The notes under the pieces: model-generated | Database searches by the model: none | Seen by the model: the letters and a program-made list of their open reading frames with translations, nothing else | Told to the model about the DNA's origin: nothing | In this document: positions 33,667-42,118 of the stretch, piece after piece | Layout of the letters: every line of letters begins with the position of its first letter | Numbering within the stretch: position 1 is the stretch's first letter | Made by a program: the position numbers and the translations under genes | From: Bradyrhizobium erythrophlei | GTDB lineage: Bacteria > Pseudomonadota > Alphaproteobacteria > Rhizobiales > Xanthobacteraceae | Reading direction: 5' to 3' | DNA: 64,000 bases | NCBI RefSeq assembly: GCF_900129425.1 | Contig: NZ_LT670817.1 | Span: 8,088,001-8,152,000, forward strand

Positions 33667-35193
33667 ATGAAACAAAAACTGGCACAGTTGGTTACGGCGC
33701 TCGACCGCCTGGTGAATTACTTCATTCCTCCCGACATCGCGGCCGATCGGGAAGCGTGCAAGCGGGCACACGTCTTCTTAATCAGTCACATCCTTGGACC
33801 GTTCATCGGGAGCGTAGTGCCGGGGACGATTTACTTTATTGATCCGAACCCGGGATATGAAGTCGCCATACTGGCCATTTCGATCATGTCTTTCTGGGTG
33901 TTTCCCTTCCTGTTGAAGGCCCGCGTGCCTTACAACCCACTGGCGCTGGTCTCGGTCCAGAATTTGATCTTCTGCATTCTCTGGAGCTGCTATTTTTACG
34001 GCGGCGTGACCTCCCCGACTTTGGCCTGGGTGCTCACGATCCCTTTGCTGGCGTTCTTTTACCTGGGTTCGTCAGCGTCGCTCCGCATGATCGTCATTGG
34101 CATGTTTGTGGTGAATCTGGCGACCTTCTGCGGGTTCTACTTTTACGGCTACCACCCGTCCCCAGACGATCTTCCGAGCGATGCGATGCAGGGCCTCGGC
34201 CTTATCTCCACCGTAGCGGCGGCGCTTTATGTGGCGATGATGGCGCTCTACTACGCGAAAGTTCAGACCTCGCAGGGCGAGCTCGAAGGCGAGATGCGTC
34301 AGCACATGGCGACTGCTTCGGCGCTTCGGCTGGCGACCATCGAAGCCGAGCGGGCGGGCGCTGCAAAGGCGGAGTTCCTGGCAAAGATGAGCCACGAGTT
34401 GCGCACGCCGTTGAACGCGGTCATTGGATATAGCCAAATTCTTCTTGAGGACGCAGAAGATGAAGGCGATGTCGAAGCCATCGCAGATCTTGGTAAAATT
34501 CACGGCGCCGGACAGCATTTGCTCAAGCTGGTCAACGAAATCCTGGACCTCTCGAAAATCGAGGCGGGCAGAATGGAGCTCGACCTGCAGGAAATCGTTC
34601 TGGCGGACTTGCTCAATGAGATCGCCGTTGAAGTCGAGCCGGCGGCCGTGAAAAACGGAAATTCGATTCTTTGTAAAATCGACCCGAATCTCGGAAGTCC
34701 ATTGTGCGATGCTTCAAAATTCCGGAGTATGGTCGGCCAATTGATCGACAACGCCGTGAAGTTCACGCAAAACGGCAAGGTCGAACTCGTGGCGGAACGC
34801 CTGCCGGGCGACCCCACGGATGAACTTCTGGTTCACGTTATCGATACAGGCATCGGAATCGCGCCGGACCAGATCTCGGACCTTTTCGAAAAATTCACCG
34901 TCGTCGACGACTCCAGCACCAGCAAATATGGCGGCACCGGACTTGGATTGGCGCTCAGTCAGAAGCTTTGCAGGCTGATGGGCGGCGATATTTTCGTGGA
35001 AAGCGAAGTTGGGCGAGGCAGTCGCTTCACGGTTCGGATCCCACTGATCTATGAAGAAAAAATCAATTCAACCATTGAGTCGAGCGATCGGCCTTGCGCT
35101 GGAGCGGATGGTTATGCCGCGGCGACGCTGGCCCCGGCTTTTCAGGATCCGGAAGCAGCTCTCGAGCCAGTGACGGTGACCGACCATGCATAA
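33667..35193 (+). CDS. Membrane histidine kinase 2, paralogue of the divergent kinase
   Basis: 508 residues with the same build as the kinase at 32019: six membrane helices at about 35-200 with HILGP, DPNPG and YFYGGVTSP, then HisKA with H243 in KMSHELRTPLNAVIGY, and HATPase DTGIGI/KYGGTGLGLALSQKL. It has a 35-residue C-terminal tail. Its stop region overlaps the next response regulator start by eight bases. The 220-base gap between the two kinase genes must hold both promoters. Two diverged copies suggest either two related ligands or mixed dimers. Confidence 0.92.
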   Translation: MKQKLAQLVTALDRLVNYFIPPDIAADREACKRAHVFLISHILGPFIGSVVPGTIYFIDPNPGYEVAILAISIMSFWVFPFLLKARVPYNPLALVSVQNLIFCILWSCYFYGGVTSPTLAWVLTIPLLAFFYLGSSASLRMIVIGMFVVNLATFCGFYFYGYHPSPDDLPSDAMQGLGLISTVAAALYVAMMALYYAKVQTSQGELEGEMRQHMATASALRLATIEAERAGAAKAEFLAKMSHELRTPLNAVIGYSQILLEDAEDEGDVEAIADLGKIHGAGQHLLKLVNEILDLSKIEAGRMELDLQEIVLADLLNEIAVEVEPAAVKNGNSILCKIDPNLGSPLCDASKFRSMVGQLIDNAVKFTQNGKVELVAERLPGDPTDELLVHVIDTGIGIAPDQISDLFEKFTVVDDSSTSKYGGTGLGLALSQKLCRLMGGDIFVESEVGRGSRFTVRIPLIYEEKINSTIESSDRPCAGADGYAAATLAPAFQDPEAALEPVTVTDHA

Positions 35194-35575
35194 GATCCTG
35201 CTCGTCGAAGACAATGAGATCAATCGGGAAATGCTCACGCGTCGCCTCGAGCGTAACGGCTTTTCCGTGTGCTGTGCGTGCGACGGTGCCGCCGGCGTAG
35301 CTATGGCGCTGAGCGAGATGCCAGATCTGATCCTGATGGACGTTGCGCTTGGCGAAATGGATGGCTGGGAAGCGACCCAGCTGATCAAGGCCAATCCCGC
35401 CACGACCGCAATCCCGATCATCGCGTTGACGGCACACGCCCTGGCCAGTGACCGCGCGAAGAGCGTGACGGTCGGGTGTTGCGACTTCGATACAAAGCCG
35501 GTGGATATACAGCGTCTGCTCGGCAAAATTCGCGCGTGGCTACCGGCCGCCAAGCATGAAAATGCCGTGGCCTGA
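35186..35575 (+). CDS. Single-domain response regulator (DivK/CheY-like)
   Basis: 129 residues consisting only of a receiver domain: acidic ED at 8-9, phospho-acceptor D52 in LILMDVALGEMDG, T82 in IALTAHA and the lysine in DTKPVD. No output domain is present. It overlaps the kinase 2 gene by eight bases, so kinase 2 is its likely phosphodonor. It might act as a phosphate shuttle, or link to the REC-GGDEF-EAL protein. Confidence 0.92.
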   Translation: MHKILLVEDNEINREMLTRRLERNGFSVCCACDGAAGVAMALSEMPDLILMDVALGEMDGWEATQLIKANPATTAIPIIALTAHALASDRAKSVTVGCCDFDTKPVDIQRLLGKIRAWLPAAKHENAVA

Positions 35576-35898
35576 CTTTGAGTGCAATGCCTGCGCCGGC
35601 GATCCGTTCGGGACTTTGGGCGGTAATGCCGCTGATCGGATCCTGCGAGTGATGCAACCCTGTCGTTGCCGCCGTCCAACCTCACCGCCAACATAGAAGC
35701 AATTTCGCATGGTAAAGCCCGCGTTAAGAAGCGCCGAATCCGCCCGTGCGGAACATTGTCGTATAAGCACCACTTAACCACCCGATCAAAAGGCCCGTAA
35801 AATCGAGTAAAAACCTACCAAAAATTCATTCCCGTCCTCCAATCTCTCCTCGGACGACAAAAACGATTTCAAAAAAAAGCGTCGAACAGGGGATAACG
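35576..35898. other. Intergenic region before the oxoamine synthase
   Basis: About 320 bases, AT-richer towards the 3' end (A-rich tracts 35805-35880) with AGGGGA just before ATG 35899. No gene is supported. A promoter for the synthase must lie here, but no clear -35/-10 pair can be assigned. Confidence 0.5.
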
Positions 35899-37242
35899 AT
35901 GTCAGACATTGCCAACGCCTATATTCCGCCTGCCGCCTTGACCGGCAGCATGAGAGATTTCCGCGTACCCGGCGGGGCGGACCTCCTCAGACGCACCGAA
36001 GGGTTCTTCAAGTGGCAAAATCTGCGTCGTGAAAACGGCCTCTGGCCGTTTTCTCGCGCCACCGAAGAGGGACCCAGCACGGTCTGCTGGGCACAGGACG
36101 ATAGCGGCAACAAGATGCGCGGCGTCAATTTTGCCTCGCAGGACTATCTGAGCCTGTCGTCACATTCCGGAATCAAATCGACCGCCAAGGAAACCATCGA
36201 ACGCTTCGGCGTGCACAGCGCCGGTTCGCCGGCCCTGGTCGGCAATACGTCCTACTCTGTCGCGCTTGAACGCAAGATCGCCGACTTCCTGAAAATGGAG
36301 GAAGTGGTGCTGTATCCGACAGGTTGGGCCGCGGGTTTCGGTGTGATCAAGGGCCTGGTCCGGTCGGCCGACCACGTGGTGATGGACATGCTGTCGCATT
36401 CCTGTCTGCAGGAGGGTGCGAACGCCGCCACCAACAACATTCATCTGTTCCGCCACCTCGATAACGAATATTGCCGGGACATCCTGACCAAAATCAGGTC
36501 GAAGGACAAAGAGAACGGCATTCTGGTCGTGACCGAGGGCCTGTTCTCCATGGACTCGGATACGCCGGATCTGGCGGCCCTTCAGGCGCTCTGTCACGAG
36601 TTCAACGCGACCCTGGTTGTCGACGTTGCGCACGATCTGGGCTGCCTCGGTGACGAAGGCCGCGGGCACATCGGCATCCAGAACATGCTCGGCAAGGTCG
36701 ATATCGTCATGGGCAGCTTTTCCAAGACCTTCGCGTCCAACGGCGGCTTCGTCGCGTGCAAGAGCCGCGCCGTGAAGGAGTATCTGCGCTTCTACAGCGC
36801 GCCCGCGACCTTCTCGAACGCGCTGTCGCCGGTCCAGGCGGCAACCATTCTGAAGGCGTTCGAGATCGTCGATTCGCCGGAAGGACGCGCCCAGCGTTCG
36901 GCGTTGATGTCGAACGTTCTTAGTCTTCGTCATCAGCTGCGTGAAGCCGGCCTCGACTATTACGGCGATCCGTCTGCGATCGTTTGCGTCAAGATGGGAA
37001 CGGAAGGCGTTGCCCGTCTCGTGAGCCAGCGCCTGCCGGAACTTGGACTGATCGCCAATCTCGTCGAATTCCCGGCGGTTCCCAAAGGCGCTGCGCGGAT
37101 CCGGATGCAGGTGATGGCCAACCACTCGGAGCAGAATATCGCCGACGCCGTCCGGATGCTTAAAACCGCTCGGCGTCAAGCCGAATTGCAATTCGAGGAC
37201 ATCAATCAGCCGGCCTCCGTGGCCGCGTCGGTCGCCGCCTGA
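35899..37242 (+). CDS. PLP-dependent alpha-oxoamine synthase family enzyme (KBL/AONS/SPT/CqsA-like)
   Basis: 447-residue fold-type I PLP enzyme. The family condenses an amino acid with an acyl-CoA and releases CO2. Visible features are NFASQDYLSLSSHSGIK, GVHSAGSPALVGNT, H167 in SHSCLQEGA (PLP stacking), D242 in VVDVAHDLG and the Schiff-base lysine K276 in GSFSKTFASNGG. It is about 50 residues longer than KBL/AONS, mostly at the N-terminus (residues 1-70). No biotin, haem or sphingolipid genes are adjacent. Two membrane kinases and a response regulator are, recalling the CqsA/LqsA signal synthase loci. The exact reaction is unknown. Confidence 0.8.
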   Translation: MSDIANAYIPPAALTGSMRDFRVPGGADLLRRTEGFFKWQNLRRENGLWPFSRATEEGPSTVCWAQDDSGNKMRGVNFASQDYLSLSSHSGIKSTAKETIERFGVHSAGSPALVGNTSYSVALERKIADFLKMEEVVLYPTGWAAGFGVIKGLVRSADHVVMDMLSHSCLQEGANAATNNIHLFRHLDNEYCRDILTKIRSKDKENGILVVTEGLFSMDSDTPDLAALQALCHEFNATLVVDVAHDLGCLGDEGRGHIGIQNMLGKVDIVMGSFSKTFASNGGFVACKSRAVKEYLRFYSAPATFSNALSPVQAATILKAFEIVDSPEGRAQRSALMSNVLSLRHQLREAGLDYYGDPSAIVCVKMGTEGVARLVSQRLPELGLIANLVEFPAVPKGAARIRMQVMANHSEQNIADAVRMLKTARRQAELQFEDINQPASVAASVAA

Positions 37243-37245
37243 GCG

Positions 37246-37282
37246 CAAAAAAATCCGCCCAAAGCAAAAATGTTTTGGGCGG
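37246..37282 (-). terminator. Rho-independent terminator for the SerA-type gene
   Basis: CCGCCCAAA (37255-37263) and TTTGGGCGG (37274-37282) form a 9-bp stem around a 10-base loop. Read on the - strand, the stem is followed directly by ATTTTTTT. It lies 30 bases after the serA stop and just after the stop of the synthase, so it could also work weakly in the other direction. Confidence 0.75.
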
Positions 37283-37311
37283 GTCCACTACTTAGAACTC
37301 GTTAGATTCGG

Positions 37312-38556
37312 CTAGTGCTCGTACACGAGCCTCGTCCTGATGGTGCCGTCAAGCGCGCGAATGTCGTCGAGAATTTCGTGGCTGTCGTGGCCGGCCAGAT
37401 CCACGTCGAGCACGACATAACCTACCTCCCTGTCGGTCTCCAGATGCTGCGCGAAGATATTGATGTCGCGCTGCAGGAATACCTCGCTTAGTCGCCTGAG
37501 CATGCCAGGCACGTTGCGATGCACATGACTGAATCGCGCGCCGCGCGGACGTGCCTGCAACTGGACTTGCGGGAAATTTACGGCTCCCATCGTCGAACCG
37601 CTGCTGAGATAGTCGAGCATCTTTCGAGCCACTTCCGTTCCGATTCGATCCTGCGCCTCTTCGGTCGAACCGCCAATGTGAGGGGTCAGGATCACGTTCT
37701 GCAGGCCCTGCAGGGGACTTTGAAAGCGATCCGCGTTCGAAGACGGTTCGACCGGGAAAACATCGAGCGCGGCGCCCGCCAGATGGCCGTCGCGAAGCGA
37801 CTTTGCCAGCGCATCGAGATCGACAACAGTGCCGCGGCTGTTATTTATGAGGAATGAACCCGGTCTCATCAGGCGGAGTTCGGCTTCTCCGATCATGCCG
37901 GAAGTGGCCGGTGTCTCCGGAACGTGTAGGCTGACGATGTCGCTCTGGGCCAGGAGAATCTGCAGGCTCTCGACGGGCTCGGTATTGCCGTGGCGAAGTC
38001 TGTCGGTGTGGTCGAAGAAAATGACCTTCATGCCCATCGCTTCCGCAAGCATCGAAAGCTGCGATCCGATATTGCCGTAGCCGACAATTCCGAGTGTACG
38101 ACCTCGCACCTCGTGGCTGTCGGTCGCGGATTTGACCCATCCTCCCTGGTGGGCTGCGGCAGAGCGTGGAAAGATGCGCCGAAGCAGCATCACAATCTCG
38201 CCGATCACCAGTTCCGCCACGCTGCGGGTGTTCGAGAACGGAGCGTTAAAAACCGGAATGCCGCGCTGGCGGGCAGCATCCAGATCGACCTGGTTCGTAC
38301 CGACGCTGAAACATCCCACCGTGATCAATCGGTCGGCATCAGAAAAAATATCGCCGGTCAGCCGGGTTCGAGAACGAATGCCCAGCAAGTCGATTCCCTT
38401 GATGGCCTGACGCAGCGCGTTTGCCTCGAGGGCTTTTGGCAGGCGTTCGACGCTCAGATATTTCGAATTCAGGAATAGTTCGACGGCACTGTCACTCACG
38501 CCCTCAAGAAGAAGGGCGCTGACCGTCTGATCGGCTGGAGAAGGATTGGCTGGCAT
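37312..38556 (-). CDS. serA: D-3-phosphoglycerate dehydrogenase with ACT domain
   Basis: 414 residues from ATG 38556, the short E. coli-type SerA. First step of serine synthesis: 3-phosphoglycerate to 3-phosphohydroxypyruvate with NAD. It has substrate-domain FSVGTNQVDLDAARQRGIPVFNAPFSNTRSVAEL and the NAD fold TLGIVGYGNIGSQLS. Catalytic Arg is in NNSRGTVVD, Glu in VFPVEPSS and His in TPHIGGSTEEAQ. A C-terminal ACT domain at about 340-414 usually binds serine for feedback. It converges on the oxoamine synthase, for whose family serine is a common substrate. Confidence 0.92.
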   Translation of the reverse strand: MPANPSPADQTVSALLLEGVSDSAVELFLNSKYLSVERLPKALEANALRQAIKGIDLLGIRSRTRLTGDIFSDADRLITVGCFSVGTNQVDLDAARQRGIPVFNAPFSNTRSVAELVIGEIVMLLRRIFPRSAAAHQGGWVKSATDSHEVRGRTLGIVGYGNIGSQLSMLAEAMGMKVIFFDHTDRLRHGNTEPVESLQILLAQSDIVSLHVPETPATSGMIGEAELRLMRPGSFLINNSRGTVVDLDALAKSLRDGHLAGAALDVFPVEPSSNADRFQSPLQGLQNVILTPHIGGSTEEAQDRIGTEVARKMLDYLSSGSTMGAVNFPQVQLQARPRGARFSHVHRNVPGMLRRLSEVFLQRDINIFAQHLETDREVGYVVLDVDLAGHDSHEILDDIRALDGTIRTRLVYEH

Positions 38557-38924
38557 CGGCAATTGTCCACGCTGTCGTGAGAGTTCGCGCGCTGGGGGTT
38601 ATTTTCGGCAGGTGCATAAGCCTTTCCTTAGCGCCCGTTTCCCGTGAGCCCGGATGATTGGCATCGCGGCTCCGTCCTTACGTCAAGTTCGCCGCGCTTG
38701 GCGAATGTTAGTCTCTTGCCGCCATGGACGGAAGTGGTCAATCTACACTGTTCATGACACATGGTAGCCCGGCCCCCCACGCCGTTCGGCACAAGTCACG
38801 TTGCCGCGCGATCAAAACGCGCGCGACGAAACGTAGCATTGCATTTTTGCCCGCAGAGGCAGGTCCTTTCGACACACTGGGATTTTTCAGTGCTGGGGCG
38901 CGCGCTTTCGATAGAGGCCGGCGC

Positions 38925-39047
38925 ATGCTTGAGCTTTGGAACAACTGGTACGAGACCCTGGCCTCGGTGGAAGCGCTTGCCACCGTCATCGCTTTTGTCC
39001 TGGTGGGCACTGGCGTTATCATGCTGGTGCAAGGTCGGCGGCGATAA
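38925..39047 (+). CDS. Possible 40-residue single-helix membrane protein
   Basis: Starts MLELWNNWYETLASVEALATV and ends IMLVQGRRR. It has one hydrophobic helix (about 16-35) with positively charged residues after it, giving an Nout or Nin single-pass protein. The preceding GAGGCCGG is a weak ribosome site. There is no known family. Could be chance. Confidence 0.35.
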   Translation: MLELWNNWYETLASVEALATVIAFVLVGTGVIMLVQGRRR

Positions 39048-39095
39048 ACGCGTCCGACAAAATCTGGCGAGACGTCGCCTTCCACAAAATCATCG

Positions 39096-39191
39096 ATGGA
39101 TTTCTTACGTCGGCTGGCCGTTATTCTCTACGTCGCAGTCGAGATGATCTATCGCGGAGCCTTGGATATTATGAAGCCTGCGTCAGCATGA
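39096..39191 (+). CDS. Possible 31-residue membrane peptide
   Basis: MDFLRRLAVILYVAVEMIYR followed by GALDIMKPASA. An amphipathic/hydrophobic helix after a basic start resembles small membrane peptides. No ribosome site is evident. The gap 39048-39386 otherwise shows nothing. Confidence 0.2.
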   Translation: MDFLRRLAVILYVAVEMIYRGALDIMKPASA

Positions 39192-39386
39192 CATGACGCT
39201 CGAATGAAGGACGATCGCTTTCCAGGACCGTAAACGCAACTTGGCGACGTGCACAACCCGAAGAGACTGCGGCGTTATGCTCGCCCATCCTCCTGCGTCG
39301 CAAAGCCGCAATGACGAAATCAAAACAATTTCTGCGCTGGCGCATTAAAATTGGCGGGAGACCAACGAGCTACAGGGAGCGCAATC

Positions 39387-41348
39387 ATGCTTCCGCCTGG
39401 CGGTCGCTTTGCAGCATTTCTACTTGGCGTCTCCGTGATCGCGGCGAGTGTCGGCGCGTACGCCCAGGATTCCAGAAGGGCAGCGCCGCCTGCACCAGCA
39501 GCCCGACCGGCGCCGCCGCCTCGACCAACCCCGCCGCCCGCCATGGCCCGTCCCGCACCACCCGCCATGGCTCGCCCTGCGCCGCCTCCAGCAATGGCGC
39601 GGCCCGCCGCCCCGGCATTCCGTCCGGCTCCGCCGCCACAGCGTCCGGCCATGGCGCCGCGTCCGATGCCGCAAATTGCTGCACCGCCGCGCCCGGCCAC
39701 GCCGAGAATCGCCGCACCGTCGCGCCCGAGCGCACCGCCCTCTCCGAGCGCTCGCCCACCGCAACAGGAGCGGGCCGCCCAGCGCGAGCAGCGCATCCAG
39801 CAGCGGCAGCAAACCACGCAGGAGCGCCCGCACGACATGCCTTCGCGCCAGAGCGCGCAGAGCCAGGAGCGCATCGATCGCTTGCAGCAGCGCGTTCAGC
39901 AGCTGAAGTCGCAACAGCCGGAAGGCCCGCGGGCGCAACGCGCGCAACAAAGGTTGCTGCAGACAGAACAGCGGCAGCTCCAGCGTGAGCAGCGCGTGCA
40001 GCAACTCCAGCAAACCGCGCAGGAACGGCAGCGCGACATGCTTTCGCGCCAGAGCGTGCAGCGCCAGGACCGCATCGATCGGTTGCAGCAGCGGGTGCAG
40101 CAGCTGCAGTCGCAACGGCCGCAAGGCCTGCGCGAGCAACGCGCACAGCAGCGCTTGCTACAGACACAACAGCGCGTGCTCCGGCAGGAGGAAAGCCTGC
40201 AACAACGTGTTCTGGCGCGCCAGGAGCGGTTGGGAATACAGCCTTCGGCTGCGCGCCCCGCCGTTGCTGCCGCAGTGCAAGCTGCCGCGCGCGGGCGGTT
40301 TGCACGTCGCTTCGCGAGTGCCGACGACCCACAGGCCGAGATGGCACGCGCGGCTCGGCAGCACGGTTGGGCTCCCCGGCACGCCTGGCGGCGCGGCCTG
40401 CGCGCGGCGTTTGTGCCGTGGGGCGGCCACGTGTTCTGGCCCTATGCCTATTCCGACATTTTCGAATACACGTTCTGGCCCTACGCGTACGACCCCGGCT
40501 ATTGGGCTTACGCTTACGATGACTTTGTCGATGCCGTGTTCTGGGGCACGGAAAGTCCGTATTCCGCCTACGCCAGACAGGCCCCGACTGAATATCCGCA
40601 GAGCGGCGGCGCATCCACAGGCTCTCGATCGCGCGAACGCTCAGACGTGAGCCAACAATCTCTCAGCCAACTATGCGGAGATCCGGAAAAGGGCATCACC
40701 GCCTGGCCGATCGCTTCAATCGAGCAGGCGGTACAGCCGACGTCCGAGCAGCGCCCATTGCTCGACGAGTTGAAGAGCGCGGCTGCAAAGGCTGCCGATG
40801 CGTTCAAGGAGTCTTGCGGCGGGTCGTATGCGATGACTCCGCCCGGCCGCTTGCGGGCGATGACCAACCGCATCAGCGCCACGCTTGAGGCAGTGCGGAT
40901 CGTTCGGCCCGCACTGGAGAAGTTCTATAACTCTCTCAGCGACGAGCAACAGGCACGTTTCAATGCGCTCGGCCCCAATGTCGGCGAGCGTTCGCAGCCG
41001 CGGCAGGAAGCGAACGCGCAGTCCGATACCTGCGGCGAGCCGAAGTCCAGCCTGATCCAACTGCCGATCGAGCGGATTGAAGCCGTGACACGCCCGGCGG
41101 GCACACAAAAGGAAGCGCTCGACCGCCTAAGCGGGGCGACGGAGAAGGCGGTTCAAGAGCTGCAAGCTGCCTGCCCGGACGACGTGCCGCTCACGCCGGT
41201 CGGACGGCTGGAGGCGATGCAGAAGCGGCTTGAGGCGATGTTGCAGGCAGCCAAACTGGTGCAGCCGACAATGGATGAGTTCTATGCCGCGCTGAGCAGC
41301 GAGCAGAAGGCGCGCTTCAATACCCTGGGCCGGTTCGCGGGCCCCTGA
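39387..41348 (+). CDS. Exported Pro/Gln/Arg-rich repeat protein with C-terminal LTXXQ-like domains
   Basis: 653 residues from ATG 39387 (AGGGAGC upstream). The signal peptide ends near GAYAQDS. Residues about 30-120 are Pro/Ala/Met/Arg-rich (PPAMARP repeats). About 130-300 is a Gln/Arg-rich coiled coil made of two copies of a 67-residue repeat. About 340-400 is a Tyr/Trp-rich segment (WGGHVFWPYAYSDIFEYTFWPYAYDP). The C-terminus has two related helical units (LCGDPEKGITAWPI... and TCGEPKSSLIQLPI...), each ending in LSDEQQARFNALG or LSSEQKARFNTLG, which resembles the LTXXQ family. Probably periplasmic or cell-envelope. Function unknown. Confidence 0.8.
   Translation: MLPPGGRFAAFLLGVSVIAASVGAYAQDSRRAAPPAPAARPAPPPRPTPPPAMARPAPPAMARPAPPPAMARPAAPAFRPAPPPQRPAMAPRPMPQIAAPPRPATPRIAAPSRPSAPPSPSARPPQQERAAQREQRIQQRQQTTQERPHDMPSRQSAQSQERIDRLQQRVQQLKSQQPEGPRAQRAQQRLLQTEQRQLQREQRVQQLQQTAQERQRDMLSRQSVQRQDRIDRLQQRVQQLQSQRPQGLREQRAQQRLLQTQQRVLRQEESLQQRVLARQERLGIQPSAARPAVAAAVQAAARGRFARRFASADDPQAEMARAARQHGWAPRHAWRRGLRAAFVPWGGHVFWPYAYSDIFEYTFWPYAYDPGYWAYAYDDFVDAVFWGTESPYSAYARQAPTEYPQSGGASTGSRSRERSDVSQQSLSQLCGDPEKGITAWPIASIEQAVQPTSEQRPLLDELKSAAAKAADAFKESCGGSYAMTPPGRLRAMTNRISATLEAVRIVRPALEKFYNSLSDEQQARFNALGPNVGERSQPRQEANAQSDTCGEPKSSLIQLPIERIEAVTRPAGTQKEALDRLSGATEKAVQELQAACPDDVPLTPVGRLEAMQKRLEAMLQAAKLVQPTMDEFYAALSSEQKARFNTLGRFAGP
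39783..40184 (+). repeat. Two 201-bp tandem repeats inside the Gln/Arg-rich protein
   Basis: Both units run from REQR(I/V)QQ through RIDRLQQRVQQL to RAQQRLLQT with about 75-80 percent amino acid identity by eye, and hold the reading frame. Limits are approximate. They form a heptad-like coiled coil region. Confidence 0.7.
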
Positions 41349-42118
41349 TCTCGACTGCACCCGACGTGCAAATAGAGGTTTGGGCTGCGCGCTTTATTTC
41401 TGTTCGAGAGCAGTCTACTCAATTCCGCCTGTCGATCCGTTCTCCCGTGTCGTCGTTGGCGATCGTATGATGACCTAAAGCGGGTAAATGCAGGTCAGGC
41501 GAGCGGGTGAAATCCTCAGGCCTTGGGTTGAGCCGACACCTGCTGCAAACCGCCGATCAGGTTGAGCATTTTTAGTAATATGTCTCTTGAGCGGGAAAGC
41601 CTGGCGGACGTGAGGTTGCGAACGCTGTCAGCTTTTTTCGAGCGAACCGGCAGAGTCACAACCGCAGATTTAGTCGGCTCCAGCTCTTCATTCAGTTCCA
41701 TGGCTTGGAGCTTTAGTAGTATCCATCAAGATGCAACTTTCGAGTGACTTCTACGGTCGATTACACTATCTGTTGCCGCAAATTAAACATTTGAGAACAA
41801 TTGGCAGGCGCGAATGCCTTTTTGGTTGAGTGGCGCTGATTTTCGTCATCGCGCCGATGCCTGGAAACCCCAGCCCCAATGTCAGCCTGACGTGCAGCCC
41901 GGCGCCCCTCACCGCCGGCGTGACTTCGGCAAATCGTTTCGGCTTCAGCGATGCGATCGACGGCTTCGACGTCCAGATGATGGGCGGCGCCCTCGGCCTT
42001 TCATCCAGAGCCGGACCAACCCGATGATTGATACCGCGGCCTTCAGGGATCGCCGGGATGGTGGGCCGCTGGCGGCGACTCGCGCGACGGTTTGATGACG
42101 AAAACGGGGACTTGATCC
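41349..42118. other. Gene-poor stretch before the giant adhesin
   Basis: 770 bases. It contains a doubtful 61-residue frame on the - strand (41516-41701) and a + strand frame 41830-42027. The latter (PGNPSPNVSLTCSPAP, FGFSDAIDGFDVQMMGG) has coding-like composition but no start context and may be a gene remnant. No terminator or promoter could be assigned with confidence. Confidence 0.4.
41516..41701 (-). CDS. Doubtful 61-residue hypothetical protein
   Basis: MELNEELEPTKSAVVTLPVR, then RSKKADSVRNLTSARLSRSR and a C-terminal helix DILLKMLNLIGGLQQV. Charged, with plausible composition and an ATG start, but no clear ribosome site and no recognised family. The opposite strand is also open, which lowers confidence. 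Confidence 0.3.
   Translation of the reverse strand: MELNEELEPTKSAVVTLPVRSKKADSVRNLTSARLSRSRDILLKMLNLIGGLQQVSAQPKA

Noticed and set aside
36160..37248. Open frame of 362 codons on the - strand
   Set aside because: Antisense of the oxoamine synthase; His/Asp/Arg-rich shadow.
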